Origin: Pirellulales bacterium
GTDB lineage: Bacteria > Planctomycetota > Planctomycetia > Pirellulales > Lacipirellulaceae
Direction: 5' to 3'
DNA length: 64,000 bases
Assembly: GCA_022841705.1 (NCBI GenBank)
Contig: JALHQZ010000002.1
Span: 248,001-312,000, forward strand
Below are positions 42,546 to 50,354 of this stretch, in pieces. The notes under the pieces were generated by a model. It made no database searches. It was not told the origin of the DNA and saw only the letters and a program-made list of their open reading frames with translations. Numbering within the stretch: position 1 is the stretch's first letter; each line of letters starts with the position of its first letter. The position numbers and the translations under genes are program-made.

Positions 42546-44129
42546 TCAATTCTTTCCGGAGATGGACGAAGCATACATCCGCTGAACTTCTGCTTCGCTG
42601 AGGCAGCGATCAAACACGGCAACCTCATCGATCCCGCCGCGAAGCGGCCCGGTGTGCAAGTCGCTTGCGAGTGATCGCGCGGAGCCCGAACCGAGCACCA
42701 GAGTGCCGCAGTCCGTGCGAATCGCGCCGCTGAGCTTGACCGGCGCCGCAACTTGCTCGCCATTCAAGTAGAGGTGGAGATTTTGGTGAGAACCCCCGGC
42801 CGCGACGACGTGCATCCAGCGGCCGCGCGGGATGGGCTTCGTCGATAATTGCTGTACGAACTCTGCGTTACGTCCGAAGTGGCAGCGGTGTTCTAGCAGC
42901 CCATCACTTGTCACTCTCAGCACGGCGCCAAGCTCCACTTCAGGCCCTTGTTCGCCCGCGAAAGCGGCAATGCCTTGCGGTCCGGCTTCATCGACACGCA
43001 CCCAGGCGACAATCGAGTACTGCTGCGTCTGAGCAAGCGATTCGTGAACCGAGTCCAGAATCGATTGCGACTCAACACCCACGAACCTCAGATACCCGTC
43101 AGCCGCATTCGGCGCCACAATCGCCCCGCCAGCGGCCGCATAGACGCCACCTTGAATTGACGCTGAGTTGTGGACGCTCCCGAAGTCGCTTTCGAATTGG
43201 CGGCTGCGGCTGCTCGGGGCAAAGCGGTACATCGCAAGGGGACGCAATTGTTCAACAACGCTCAGATAACTCGTGCCATCGATCGATCTTGAAAAGCTAA
43301 CTTCCGATTCGTTGAACTTCCGCACCGCGCTGACCCCGGCCGATTTTGAAGCGGTAATGGCCTCACCGATCGCGAGCGTCGCTGCGGAGTTACCCGATTC
43401 GGCCCGCACTTTTCCGCGAAAAACATAGGTTTCCACCAACCCGTCGGGCCGAGCGGAAACGCCGAACTCGGTGCCGAGATCCACCAGCGAAGCAGCGCCG
43501 GTTTCGACCGTGAAGCCGATTGCTGGAGACGGAACCGTTGCGAAGAGCTGGCCGTGGTCGAGCTGAACTCGATTCGGCCCCAAGACCATCACCGACGCGG
43601 GGCCTTCGATCACGAGCTGAGCGCCGGAGGGCATGGCGACTGCAACGAGCCCGGAGCTGAAATTGAGTGGCAGGCCGATATCGAGCGCAGCGCCCTCAGC
43701 GGTCAACTCGCGGGGAGCTCCCTCGACGCCAATCGAGTCCACCACGGTCGCCAAGTTAGGGCCGTGCTCCCCGCGCATCAACACGAGGGTCACCGCACCG
43801 GTCATCAACAAGATCGTCGCGGCGATCGCGAAGCGGCGACCTCGAAACGTCCACTGATTGCGATTGGCGACCTCAACTTTGGGCCGTGCCGAGGGTGGAG
43901 TCAATTTCAACGAAACGTTTCGCGGCGCTACCTGGCAATCGGCCTCCGCTCGTAAGGCCCCCTCCTGCTCAAGCAGCAAGTGATTCAGCAGGTAGTCGTG
44001 ATACAGCCGTTGCCGCTCCGGATTGCCGAGCAATAGCTGCTCAAGCCGAGCCAGCTCGTCGGGCGCAATCACGCCATCGGCCAAGCGGGCCAGTAGCGAG
44101 TCAAACAAACTGTCGTGTTCAGGTGTCAA
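42546..44129 (-). CDS. FecR-domain and LamG-domain membrane protein (second copy), partner of the second sigma factor
   Basis: 527 residues. The start is read as a TTG at 44127-44129 that overlaps the sigma-factor stop (TTGA), with GGGAG four bases upstream; no ATG or GTG fits as well. The short N-terminal helical part (LFDSLLARLADGVIAPDELARLEQLLLGNPERQRLYHDYLLNHLLLE) resembles the first cassette's anti-sigma-like segment. A membrane helix lies at about 99-117 (RFAIAATILLMTGAVTLVLMR). FecR-like beta strands follow (VAMPSGAQLVIEGPASVMVLGPNRVQLDHGQLFATV, GTEFGVSARPDGLVETYVFRGKV), then a LamG domain (YSIVAWVRVDEAGPQGIAAF, GRWMHVVAAGG, NLHLYLNGEQVAAPV, LRGGIDEVAVFDRCLSEAEV). Role in sigma control is inferred. 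Confidence 0.83.
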   Translation of the reverse strand: MTPEHDSLFDSLLARLADGVIAPDELARLEQLLLGNPERQRLYHDYLLNHLLLEQEGALRAEADCQVAPRNVSLKLTPPSARPKVEVANRNQWTFRGRRFAIAATILLMTGAVTLVLMRGEHGPNLATVVDSIGVEGAPRELTAEGAALDIGLPLNFSSGLVAVAMPSGAQLVIEGPASVMVLGPNRVQLDHGQLFATVPSPAIGFTVETGAASLVDLGTEFGVSARPDGLVETYVFRGKVRAESGNSAATLAIGEAITASKSAGVSAVRKFNESEVSFSRSIDGTSYLSVVEQLRPLAMYRFAPSSRSRQFESDFGSVHNSASIQGGVYAAAGGAIVAPNAADGYLRFVGVESQSILDSVHESLAQTQQYSIVAWVRVDEAGPQGIAAFAGEQGPEVELGAVLRVTSDGLLEHRCHFGRNAEFVQQLSTKPIPRGRWMHVVAAGGSHQNLHLYLNGEQVAAPVKLSGAIRTDCGTLVLGSGSARSLASDLHTGPLRGGIDEVAVFDRCLSEAEVQRMYASSISGKN

Positions 44130-44662
44130 AGCGCTCCCTCGTTTCTGGCTAATCGGCGTTGGATGCAATCGAATAAGAGCTGTCGCAGCCGATGGAGGAG
44201 GACATTCGTCGCGTTGGTCGATTTTCCGATGCGCGTCGCCACGTCCGCCAGGCTGAGTGCATCTCGGTACCGCAGCCACAGCAGTTCTTGCCGGCTCGCG
44301 GGAAGTTCGGCCAAACAAACGCCGAGCGCCGCTTGACGATCGGCCAACGTATCGTCGGCGTCAAAGCAGACCATCGAGTCCGCAAGTTCGTCCACAAGTT
44401 GCTGGCTATACACCAACTGATCGCGGCCGATGCGGCTGCGATGCTCAAGTACCTGAAACCGCGCGATCTTGAACGCCCACGCGATGAAGTTCGTTCCCGG
44501 GACGTAAGAGTCCGCCTTCTTCCAAATCACCAAGTTCGTCGCCTGCACAATCTCCTCGGCCGATTGGCGATTGGCGGTCAGCGAGTAGACGTACGCCAAG
44601 AGCCGCGTTTGGCTAGCGGACATCAAGGTGACGAGCTCGGAATGTCGGTCAAGGTCCGACAT
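44126..44662 (-). CDS. ECF-type sigma-70 factor (second copy)
   Basis: 178 residues from the ATG at 44660-44662, with GGGGAAA upstream. Region 2 includes SLTANRQSAEEIVQATNLVIWKKADSYVPGTNFIAWAFKIARFQVLEHRS and region 4 includes LPASRQELLWLRYRDALSLADVATRIGKSTNATNVLLHRLRQLLFDCI. It belongs to the same Rhodopirellula/Verrucomicrobium family as the sigma factor at 14.8 kb, although the sequences have diverged (YHEAR-type linker missing; NTNVLL in place of AGAVAALL). The stop codon overlaps the TTG start of the FecR/LamG gene, so translation of the two is probably coupled. Confidence 0.88.
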   Translation of the reverse strand: MSDLDRHSELVTLMSASQTRLLAYVYSLTANRQSAEEIVQATNLVIWKKADSYVPGTNFIAWAFKIARFQVLEHRSRIGRDQLVYSQQLVDELADSMVCFDADDTLADRQAALGVCLAELPASRQELLWLRYRDALSLADVATRIGKSTNATNVLLHRLRQLLFDCIQRRLARNEGAL

Positions 44663-44855
44663 GGATTTCCCCGGAAATTTGCCGTGATCGGGTGCGATGA
44701 GTGAAGGTTGTTCGCCCTTCCTACGAGGCATATGGGCGTGATTCTCAATTCATTACAGAAAAAGCTGCGACTTTTCGGCGAGCCTCCGCGAGCCAAACAA
44801 GGGGTCAGAACTATTCTTCTTGACACCACCCACGGGGTGCGGGTAATCCACGCCC

Positions 44856-45350
44856 ATGCCCCGCCCCTTGCGACCGATTGACGCCGGCCTCGTTTACCAC
44901 ATCATCAATCGTGGCAACACCGGCAAAATGTTTTTCACAAGCCGGAGGATTATGCTGCTTTTCTCCAAGAGCTCGCCGACTTGAAGTAGCGCAAACCGTT
45001 CGAGCTCTACGGCTACTGCCTCCTGAGCAACCATTTTCATGTGCTCGTGCGGTCTCGGGAAACACCCATCAGTCGAATCGTGCAAAGCTTACTTGTGTCG
45101 CATACTCAGCGGTACCACAAGCACCACCATTCCGGGGGGGCATGTGTGGCAAGGCCCCGTAATTCAATCCGACGAGCACCTGCTGACGGTGCTGCGGTAC
45201 ATTGAAGCGAACCCCCTGCGGGCGAAAGTGGTGACCAGCGCGGAAGAGTACCCAACCGATACCTTTCTGACGAGTGGAGCCACTTTTGTGGTCAGGTCAA
45301 CGCCTCTGCTTCAAGCCTCAAGCAGTCGTTCTTTAAGTCCGCAAAACTGA
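44856..45350 (+). pseudogene. Decayed REP-associated tyrosine transposase (RAYT, Y1/IS200-like)
   Basis: From the ATG at 44856 the first frame reads MPRPLRPIDAGLVYHIINRGN, the usual start of a RAYT. A frameshift then moves the homology to another frame (FHKPEDYAAFLQELADLK), followed by an in-frame TAG, then RKPFELYGYCLLSNHFHVLV with the HUH motif HFH and ISRIVQSLLVSHTQRYHKHH. A second frameshift at a run of G leads to GHVWQGPVIQSDEHLLTVLRYIEANPLRAKVV, with the RFKS segment missing. At least two frameshifts and one stop show it is dead. RAYT proteins move REP palindromes, relevant to the many palindromes here. Fragments of the element's flank may remain to about 45450. Confidence 0.85.
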
Positions 45351-45463
45351 GAAATCGAAACGGCTCTATGGCCGCGCAAGCAACAACAAGCAGCGTATCA
45401 TTCCCACACTCTGCTCCACGCAGTGCCGTTTGAGATCTACTACTCACTGTAATACTTGTCTGC

Positions 45464-46975
45464 CTACCAATCGTCGGTACGAAATGGGGCAGCGGGAAGT
45501 CCGGTTGAGTTGACTATCGCACCTTTGGGATCGTTCTCCCAGTTCATGCGAATTGCCACCGGTCGAGCAACTTCTTCCGAGGACACGATCACATTTTGGC
45601 CGTCGATGCGGGCATCGGCGGAGACAAATTTTTTGTTAGGGCCGGCAATCAGGAACAATTTGGATCTGTCGCCTTCAAACTTCAGTCCGGTTGCGTTCGC
45701 AAAATGAACGAGCACGACTCGACCGCGATGCTCCACGCCGGTAACCACGGGGCCACTATCTTCGACGCCGCGTCCATAGACGCTCCGCAGTGCAATTTGC
45801 GCCAGGCGCTGGCCGACGTCCTTCTTGTTGCGTGGATGAATATCTTCCGAGTCTCCGATGTCGGTCGTGACAGCCATACGGACATTCGGCAACTTCAGCG
45901 CCGCGGCCTGCGCTTCACGGAAACGCGGCCAAGACTCCCCAGTCTGGTCGTCTTTTGGAGCGTAGCCTGGCAATTGCACAAACAAGAATGGCAGTTCGGG
46001 CTGTTGAAAATCAAGTCGCCATTGTTCGATCAGTTGAGGGAATAGAATGCGATACTCCTTCGGGCGCGGGGTGTTGCCCTCCCCTTGATACCATAGTATT
46101 CCCGCCAACGTGAATGGCTTCAATGGATGGATGAATCCGTTGTAAAGCCCACTGGGCAAGTTTCGATCGCTATCGATCCAGGCGAGAAGCGGCTTAGTCT
46201 CGGCAAAGTTCTCATCGAATTGCCTCGCAGCTTTAGCGCGGGACTCCCATTCGGCGAGTCGCACGTGGTACTCGGCCACTCTTTGTTCATAACCAGCGTC
46301 AAGGCGCTGCCACTCGTCGTACGCTGGTAACGACGCGGGATTACTCTTGAGTACGTCGGCCGACATCCACCCTTCAATTGGGCTGCCTCCAAGCGTGGAC
46401 TTAACGATCCCAATTGGTGTTCCTAACTCCGATTGGACGGCCTTGGCAAAGTAATAGCCCACCGCTGTAAACCGCCCGGCGACGTCCGGAGTGCATGTTT
46501 GCCATTCTCCTTCCGCGACGTCCGCAGGTTGTTTAAGAATGGAAGACCGAACTTCGAAGTAGTGGATCAACGGATAATCCGCTGCGCCAATTTCGTCATT
46601 GGCGCCTTCAGTGTCCGAAAGTGGCAGATTCATGTTTGACTGCCCGGAGCATAGCCACACATCCCCCACCAACACGCCCTTGATAATCAGGGTATTCTTC
46701 CCACTGACGCACAATTTGGCAGGTTCTGTGCTGGCTGCGAGCGGATCAAGATGCGTCAGCCAGCGACCGTCTTGTGCGGCCTCCGCGTGTTTCTCTTGTC
46801 CTTTGAAATTGACCGTAACTTGCTCACCTGGGTCCGCGAAGCCCCAAATCGCGACTGATTTGCCCTGTTGCAATACCGCGCCCTCACGGAATAAGCAGGC
46901 CAACTCGACGTCTGCATAGCAGGCATGCGATTGCAATTGCAGAGTTAACGCGACAAAGAGCAACAGTCTTTTCAT
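45464..46975 (-). CDS. Sialate O-acetylesterase-like SGNH esterase
   Basis: 503 residues from the ATG at 46973-46975. The signal peptide is MKRLLLFVALTLQLQSHACYA. The SGNH esterase fold has the nucleophile serine in LVGDVWLCSGQSNM, the oxyanion block GTPIGIVKSTLGGSPIEGW, LAGILWYQGEGN with the conserved GEGN, and the late DSEDIHPRNK containing the acid-histidine pair (D..H). It would remove O-acetyl groups from sialic acids or other acetylated sugars outside the cytoplasm. No sialic acid transport or catabolic gene adjoins, so an acetylxylan or pectin-related substrate is as likely. A decayed transposase lies downstream and a gene fragment is divergent from it. Confidence 0.88.
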   Translation of the reverse strand: MKRLLLFVALTLQLQSHACYADVELACLFREGAVLQQGKSVAIWGFADPGEQVTVNFKGQEKHAEAAQDGRWLTHLDPLAASTEPAKLCVSGKNTLIIKGVLVGDVWLCSGQSNMNLPLSDTEGANDEIGAADYPLIHYFEVRSSILKQPADVAEGEWQTCTPDVAGRFTAVGYYFAKAVQSELGTPIGIVKSTLGGSPIEGWMSADVLKSNPASLPAYDEWQRLDAGYEQRVAEYHVRLAEWESRAKAARQFDENFAETKPLLAWIDSDRNLPSGLYNGFIHPLKPFTLAGILWYQGEGNTPRPKEYRILFPQLIEQWRLDFQQPELPFLFVQLPGYAPKDDQTGESWPRFREAQAAALKLPNVRMAVTTDIGDSEDIHPRNKKDVGQRLAQIALRSVYGRGVEDSGPVVTGVEHRGRVVLVHFANATGLKFEGDRSKLFLIAGPNKKFVSADARIDGQNVIVSSEEVARPVAIRMNWENDPKGAIVNSTGLPAAPFRTDDW

Positions 46976-47120
46976 GGTTGGTCTCTCATTCGCCATGCAC
47001 CGCGCAAGCCCACAACTTTCGGACAGTGGTGGAGGCAACTTTTTAGGAGGGAAGAGGGGGCAGAACTATTTCACTTACCCCTCTTTTTCCTACGACCAAA
47101 CTGCCCGGCTGTCACGTGCG

Positions 47121-47384
47121 GTGGTCGAGGGCTTGAGGAGGATTGCGAAGGGCGGAAACATATCCCTGATTGTAGCGAAGGGAGCGCCAAAGAAGCACGG
47201 GGCCAATGACCCGAGCGCGATGAACGCGTGCTATGGGCTGGCGGGCGACTTCTGCGAGCGGTACGTCCCCTGCAAAGACCGCGTGCTGACCGCGCTCGAC
47301 GATCCGCTAGTCGCGCTGGGCATGGGCAGCGCCGTTTCACTCTCGGAGAGCATTACGTTTCACAATTGCAAGGCCAAATTGTAG
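47121..47384 (+). pseudogene. Unrecognised coding fragment
   Basis: About 87 residues in a frame with strongly GC-rich third positions, typical of real genes here, ending VALGMGSAVSLSESITFHNC. No family is recognised and there is no clear start: the frame extends upstream without a ribosome site, through sequence resembling mobile-element flank. It is probably the C-terminal remnant of a gene truncated at its 5' end by an insertion or deletion. A short intact gene starting at the GTG at 47121 cannot be excluded. Confidence 0.3.
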
Positions 47385-47467
47385 CCACCCGCCCGCAGAG
47401 GGGCCAAGAAAGATTTGTCAAGAGGCATTTGTAGCCACCCGAAATTTGTAATGTGCCCGCCGTGAAT

Positions 47468-47483
47468 TGTTTCACGTGAAACA
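47468..47483. promoter_or_regulatory. parS site (ParB binding), copy 1
   Basis: TGTTTCACGTGAAACA, a perfect 16-base palindrome identical to the consensus chromosomal parS site. ParB (Spo0J) binds it, spreads, and with ParA and SMC segregates the origin region. Such sites usually cluster near oriC. Confidence 0.93.
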
Positions 47484-47501
47484 ATCCACGGCGGACCAAA
47501 T

Positions 47502-47517
47502 TGTTTCACGTGAAACA
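47502..47517. promoter_or_regulatory. parS site (ParB binding), copy 2
   Basis: A second exact TGTTTCACGTGAAACA, centred 34 bases from the first. The palindrome extends by four bases each side (AAAT/ATTT) to 24 bases without mismatch. Both copies lie in non-coding DNA just downstream of the SRAP gene, where conservation would not be forced by coding. Confidence 0.93.
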
Positions 47518-47547
47518 ATTTTCCCCGCCGCTTGCGGCTGAGCTCTC

Positions 47548-48204
47548 TCACGACGCCGCCTCAAGGCAATCCGGCGCATCGTGCCGCGCACTATTAACCG
47601 CCGGATTGCAGAGATACGCGGCCAGCTCCTCCGCAGGATACGGCTCGTAGAGGTACGTGAGCGAACCGGGGTCGTCGTTCTGCGGGTCAAGCCACGCCGC
47701 GAAATCTTCGGCCCCCAGGATCACCGGCATCCGGTCGTGGTACTGCCGCATCAGCGCGTTGGGCTCGCCGGTAAGGATGGTGCAACTTTCGACTTCGCCC
47801 CACCGTTCCCATAATCCGGCAAACGCGAAGAGGCCATCGTCCCGTCGATGGCAATAGACCGGCTGCTTCTGCTTGCCAACTTTGATCCACTCGAAAAATC
47901 CATCGGCCGGGATCAGGCACCGGCGCCGCTTGATGGCGGAGCGGAACGCGGGTTTCTCCGCCACCGTCTCGCTGCGGGCGTTGATGAGCGAGGCGCCGAT
48001 TTTCGCATCTTTCGCCCAACTGGGAATCAGTCCCCACCGCACCTCCGTCAGCTCGCGGCCTGCGGCGGTTTGACGAACGACCGGAATTTGCTGCGTCGGC
48101 GCAATGTTGTAGCGCAGCGGCAGTTGCCACTCGACCTGCGCCGAGAGGTTAAAGTGCCGCGCTACTTCGGGCGCCGGGGTTCGCAGGGTGTAACGGCCAC
48201 ACAT
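47548..48204 (-). CDS. yedK: SRAP-family protein (YedK/HMCES), abasic-site DNA-protein crosslinker
   Basis: 218 residues. SRAP proteins cap abasic sites in single-stranded DNA by a thiazolidine crosslink from the N-terminal cysteine. That residue is Cys2 in MCGRYTL, exposed after removal of Met1. Other conserved parts are YNIAPTQQIPVV, RWGLIPSWAKD, INARSETVAEKPAF, RRCLIPADGFFEW with the active-site glutamate, and the histidine in YHDRMPVIL. The ATG lies 67 bases from imuA on the other strand, so the damage-response mutagenesis genes and this gene share one control region. Two parS sites lie just beyond its stop. Confidence 0.95.
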   Translation of the reverse strand: MCGRYTLRTPAPEVARHFNLSAQVEWQLPLRYNIAPTQQIPVVRQTAAGRELTEVRWGLIPSWAKDAKIGASLINARSETVAEKPAFRSAIKRRRCLIPADGFFEWIKVGKQKQPVYCHRRDDGLFAFAGLWERWGEVESCTILTGEPNALMRQYHDRMPVILGAEDFAAWLDPQNDDPGSLTYLYEPYPAEELAAYLCNPAVNSARHDAPDCLEAAS

Positions 48205-48234
48205 TTTATTTATTCTGGCGCCGCGCCGCCGCTG

Positions 48235-48262
48235 TTGACAGATAAATATACATGCGTATAGT
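48235..48262 (+). promoter_or_regulatory. Promoter of imuA-imuB-dnaE2
   Basis: TTGACA (48235-48240), a 16-base spacer and TATAGT (48257-48262) make one of the best sigma-70 promoters in the window. Only nine bases separate the -10 box from the imuA ATG at 48272, so the mRNA leader would be two to four bases at most and no ribosome site is seen. A TATAC-N4-GTATA dyad overlaps the spacer and the -10 box. Confidence 0.7.
48247..48260. promoter_or_regulatory. Candidate SOS operator TATAC-N4-GTATA
   Basis: TATACATGCGTATA is a perfect five-base inverted repeat with a four-base centre, inside the spacer and partly over the -10 of the imuA promoter and 43 bases from the SRAP start. A repressor bound here would block the promoter of the mutagenesis operon and could cover the divergent one as well. 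It does not match the E. coli (CTG-N10-CAG) or Gram-positive (GAAC-N4-GTTC) LexA sites. Confidence 0.5.
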
Positions 48263-48271
48263 ATCTGGGCG

Positions 48272-48928
48272 ATGCCCGCTACACCCCGCCAGCACGAACT
48301 TGTCTCTCACCTGCGGGAACAGCTACGCGCTGTGGCGCCCGCCCGGCCGATTGCGATTGAAGCCGAACGAGGCTGTTTACCAACGGCGATTCCCGCGGGC
48401 GCGTGCGTGGAGTTTTTGGCCGACCGCAGCAGCGGCGCGCTAACTTTGGCGCTGCTCGCGGCGCGGGAAGCCCGTGCGCGGGGCGGCGGCGCGCTGGTGC
48501 TCATCGATCGAGCAGGGCTGTTTTATCCACCGGGCATCGCGTGGGCCATCACCCCCGACACAATTCTGCTACATCCCCAGACGGCTCGTGACGAATTATG
48601 GGCCTGGCGCGAAGCGCTCGCGTGCCCCGGCGTCAGCGCGGTGGTGGGGGAACTGGCGCGGGTTGCGCCGAAGGCGTCGCGCAGTTTGCAATTGGCGGCG
48701 GAAGCGAGTGGCGCTGTGGGGCTCATCCTGCGCCCGACGACCGTTCGCGGCCACCCTAGTTGGGCGCACACCCAGTTTTTGGTGACGGCGTCCCCGGGGC
48801 GCTTGCGCCGCGTGAAAGTTGAAGTGACGCACTCGATCGACCAGCGCACCGGCGCGCAAGTTTTCGTGGAGTGGGATGATGCGGCCGAACAATTACCCAC
48901 CCCGCGAGTTGTGCCTGTGGCTGCCTAA
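48272..48928 (+). CDS. imuA: ImuA, damage-inducible mutagenesis protein (RecA-like)
   Basis: 218 residues. ImuA is a RecA-related partner of ImuB in the translesion mutasome. The RecA-like core is visible in GACVEFLADRSSGALTLALLAAREARARGGGALVLID and RSLQLAAEASGAVGLILRP, with FLVTASPGRLRRVKVEV near the end. The place of the Walker A loop reads ADRSSGALTLAL and lacks the GxxxxGK[ST] pattern, so ATP hydrolysis is unlikely, as in other short ImuA forms. The ATG is nine bases after the -10 box. Its last 53 bases overlap imuB in another frame, fitting a single operon. Confidence 0.85.
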   Translation: MPATPRQHELVSHLREQLRAVAPARPIAIEAERGCLPTAIPAGACVEFLADRSSGALTLALLAAREARARGGGALVLIDRAGLFYPPGIAWAITPDTILLHPQTARDELWAWREALACPGVSAVVGELARVAPKASRSLQLAAEASGAVGLILRPTTVRGHPSWAHTQFLVTASPGRLRRVKVEVTHSIDQRTGAQVFVEWDDAAEQLPTPRVVPVAA

Positions 48929-50354
48929 CTGGCCGCTGCAGCGCTTGCGGTGGGAACAGCCAGAGTTGCGCCGGCAGAAGCTCGTGCTCTATGAACATGC
49001 GCGCGGCGGTCGGCGAATCGTCGTTGCTGATGATTATCCATCTGGTCTTCCAATCGCCGAAGTCACGCACGGCCGACTCCTCGCCCACGATCCGCTGGCC
49101 GATGCGGCCGCGCTCGGACGCATTGCGGAGCTGTGCGCAGAGTTTGCGCCCTCGGTGGGAATCGATACGCCCGATGGTTTCCAGCCCGATACGTTGCGAT
49201 TGGGCATCACGGGGCTCGGCACGCTCTACGGGAGTGAAGAGCGACTGCTCGCCCAGCTTGCGGCTGCTTTGCGGCGCCGCCGACTGCACGTGCGACTAGC
49301 GATTGCCGACAGTTGGGGCGCTGCGTGGGCGCTTGCGCATTTTGCGGATCACTCCGTAATCTCGCCTCCGGGACCAGGGCCGCTCGCTGCGCTGCCCATC
49401 GAAGCCCTGCGGCTGGGCGCTGAATGCGAAGTGCTGCGGGAGCTGGGCATTTTTCGCGTCGGGCAGTTGTTGGCTCTGCCGCGTGAATCCTTGGCCGAGC
49501 GGTTCGGAGCGCAGTTGCTTCTGCGCATCAATCAGGCGCTGGGACTGGCGCCAGAACCAATTCACTCGCATCGCCCGGCGGGCGAGATTTCGTTCACCAT
49601 CCAGTGGGAATACGCCGTGACTCAGCGGAGTGCGCTGGAGCCAGTCTTCGCGGAACTGCTCACGCAAGTTGAGCGGGCGCTGATTCATAAGCAACAAGGA
49701 GCGCTCGAACTGGCGTGCGAACTGTGCGGCGAACCAACTTCCATTTCCTTTATCGTGAGCGTGTTTCGTCCCACCACCAGCGCCAAACACTTGGCCGAGC
49801 TCGTACGGCTGCAGTTGGAACGCCAGCCCGGCCCCGCGGCCGTGAGCGGCGTGCGCGTAACTGCCCTCCGCATGGCGCCGCTACCGGTGTGGCAACCGCT
49901 GCTGTTTGATGATGAGCGCCCCGCCGAAGGGGTGCACGTGCGGCAGCTGATCAATCGCCTCAGCAATCGCCTCGGCCGGTTAGCGGTGGTGCGCGCGCTG
50001 CCGGTCGCCGGCGCTCATCCAGAACTTGTTTACCGTTACGAACCGCTCACCGGCGCCGCCGCGCGAAAAACGATCAGCCGCTGGAAAACTCTGCCGCGAC
50101 CAACCCGCCTGGCGCGCGAGCCGATCCTGCTGCGCATCACGGCACTCGCTGCCGGCTTGCCGCGACAAGTACAGTGGCAAGGGCTGCACACCATCGCGCA
50201 CGCGTGGGGCCCCGAACGGATTCAAACCGGCTGGTGGCGCGGCCGGGACATTCAGCGCGATTACTACCGCGTGGCGACAACCGCCGGAGAGCGGTGGTGG
50301 ATTTTTCGGCGCCTCACCGATGGCCAGTGGTTTTTGCACGGGTGGTTCGACTAA
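48876..50354 (+). CDS. imuB: ImuB, catalytically inactive Y-family polymerase-like protein
   Basis: 492 residues. ImuB links the beta clamp, ImuA and DnaE2 during error-prone repair. The N-terminus reads ELCLWLPNWPLQRLRW, the ImuB replacement for the catalytic acidic motif of true Y-family polymerases, so polymerase activity is absent. The Y-family body follows (YGSEERLLAQLAAALRRRRLHVRLAIADSWGAAWALAHFA, LRELGIFRVGQLLALPRESLAERFG). A clamp-binding motif QPLLF is at residues 340-344 (VWQPLLFDDE). The C-terminal ~150 residues are the ImuB-specific domain. GGAG precedes the ATG by four bases. It overlaps imuA by 53 bases and dnaE2 by one (TAATG). Confidence 0.93.
   Translation: MMRPNNYPPRELCLWLPNWPLQRLRWEQPELRRQKLVLYEHARGGRRIVVADDYPSGLPIAEVTHGRLLAHDPLADAAALGRIAELCAEFAPSVGIDTPDGFQPDTLRLGITGLGTLYGSEERLLAQLAAALRRRRLHVRLAIADSWGAAWALAHFADHSVISPPGPGPLAALPIEALRLGAECEVLRELGIFRVGQLLALPRESLAERFGAQLLLRINQALGLAPEPIHSHRPAGEISFTIQWEYAVTQRSALEPVFAELLTQVERALIHKQQGALELACELCGEPTSISFIVSVFRPTTSAKHLAELVRLQLERQPGPAAVSGVRVTALRMAPLPVWQPLLFDDERPAEGVHVRQLINRLSNRLGRLAVVRALPVAGAHPELVYRYEPLTGAAARKTISRWKTLPRPTRLAREPILLRITALAAGLPRQVQWQGLHTIAHAWGPERIQTGWWRGRDIQRDYYRVATTAGERWWIFRRLTDGQWFLHGWFD

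Larger units (their letters stand above)
46976..47547. other. Gene-poor region with a gene fragment, a 13-bp direct repeat and two parS sites
   Basis: Between the esterase start and the SRAP stop this region holds an unrecognised coding fragment (47121-47384), a 13-base direct repeat TTGTAGCCACCCG at 47380-47392 and 47429-47441, and the parS pair at 47468-47517. A motif GGGGCAGAACTATTTC near 47056 resembles GGGGTCAGAACTATTC near 44802 just before the decayed transposase, which suggests a second mobile-element scar. Confidence 0.5.

Noticed and set aside
47380..47441. Possible CRISPR or iteron array from the repeated TTGTAGCCACCCG
   Set aside because: Only two copies 49 bases apart and no spacer series; more likely mobile-element remnants.
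48529..48537. A DnaA-box-like TTATCCACC near the parS sites
   Set aside because: Single copy, one mismatch, and inside the imuA coding sequence; no cluster or AT-rich unwinding region, so no oriC is called.
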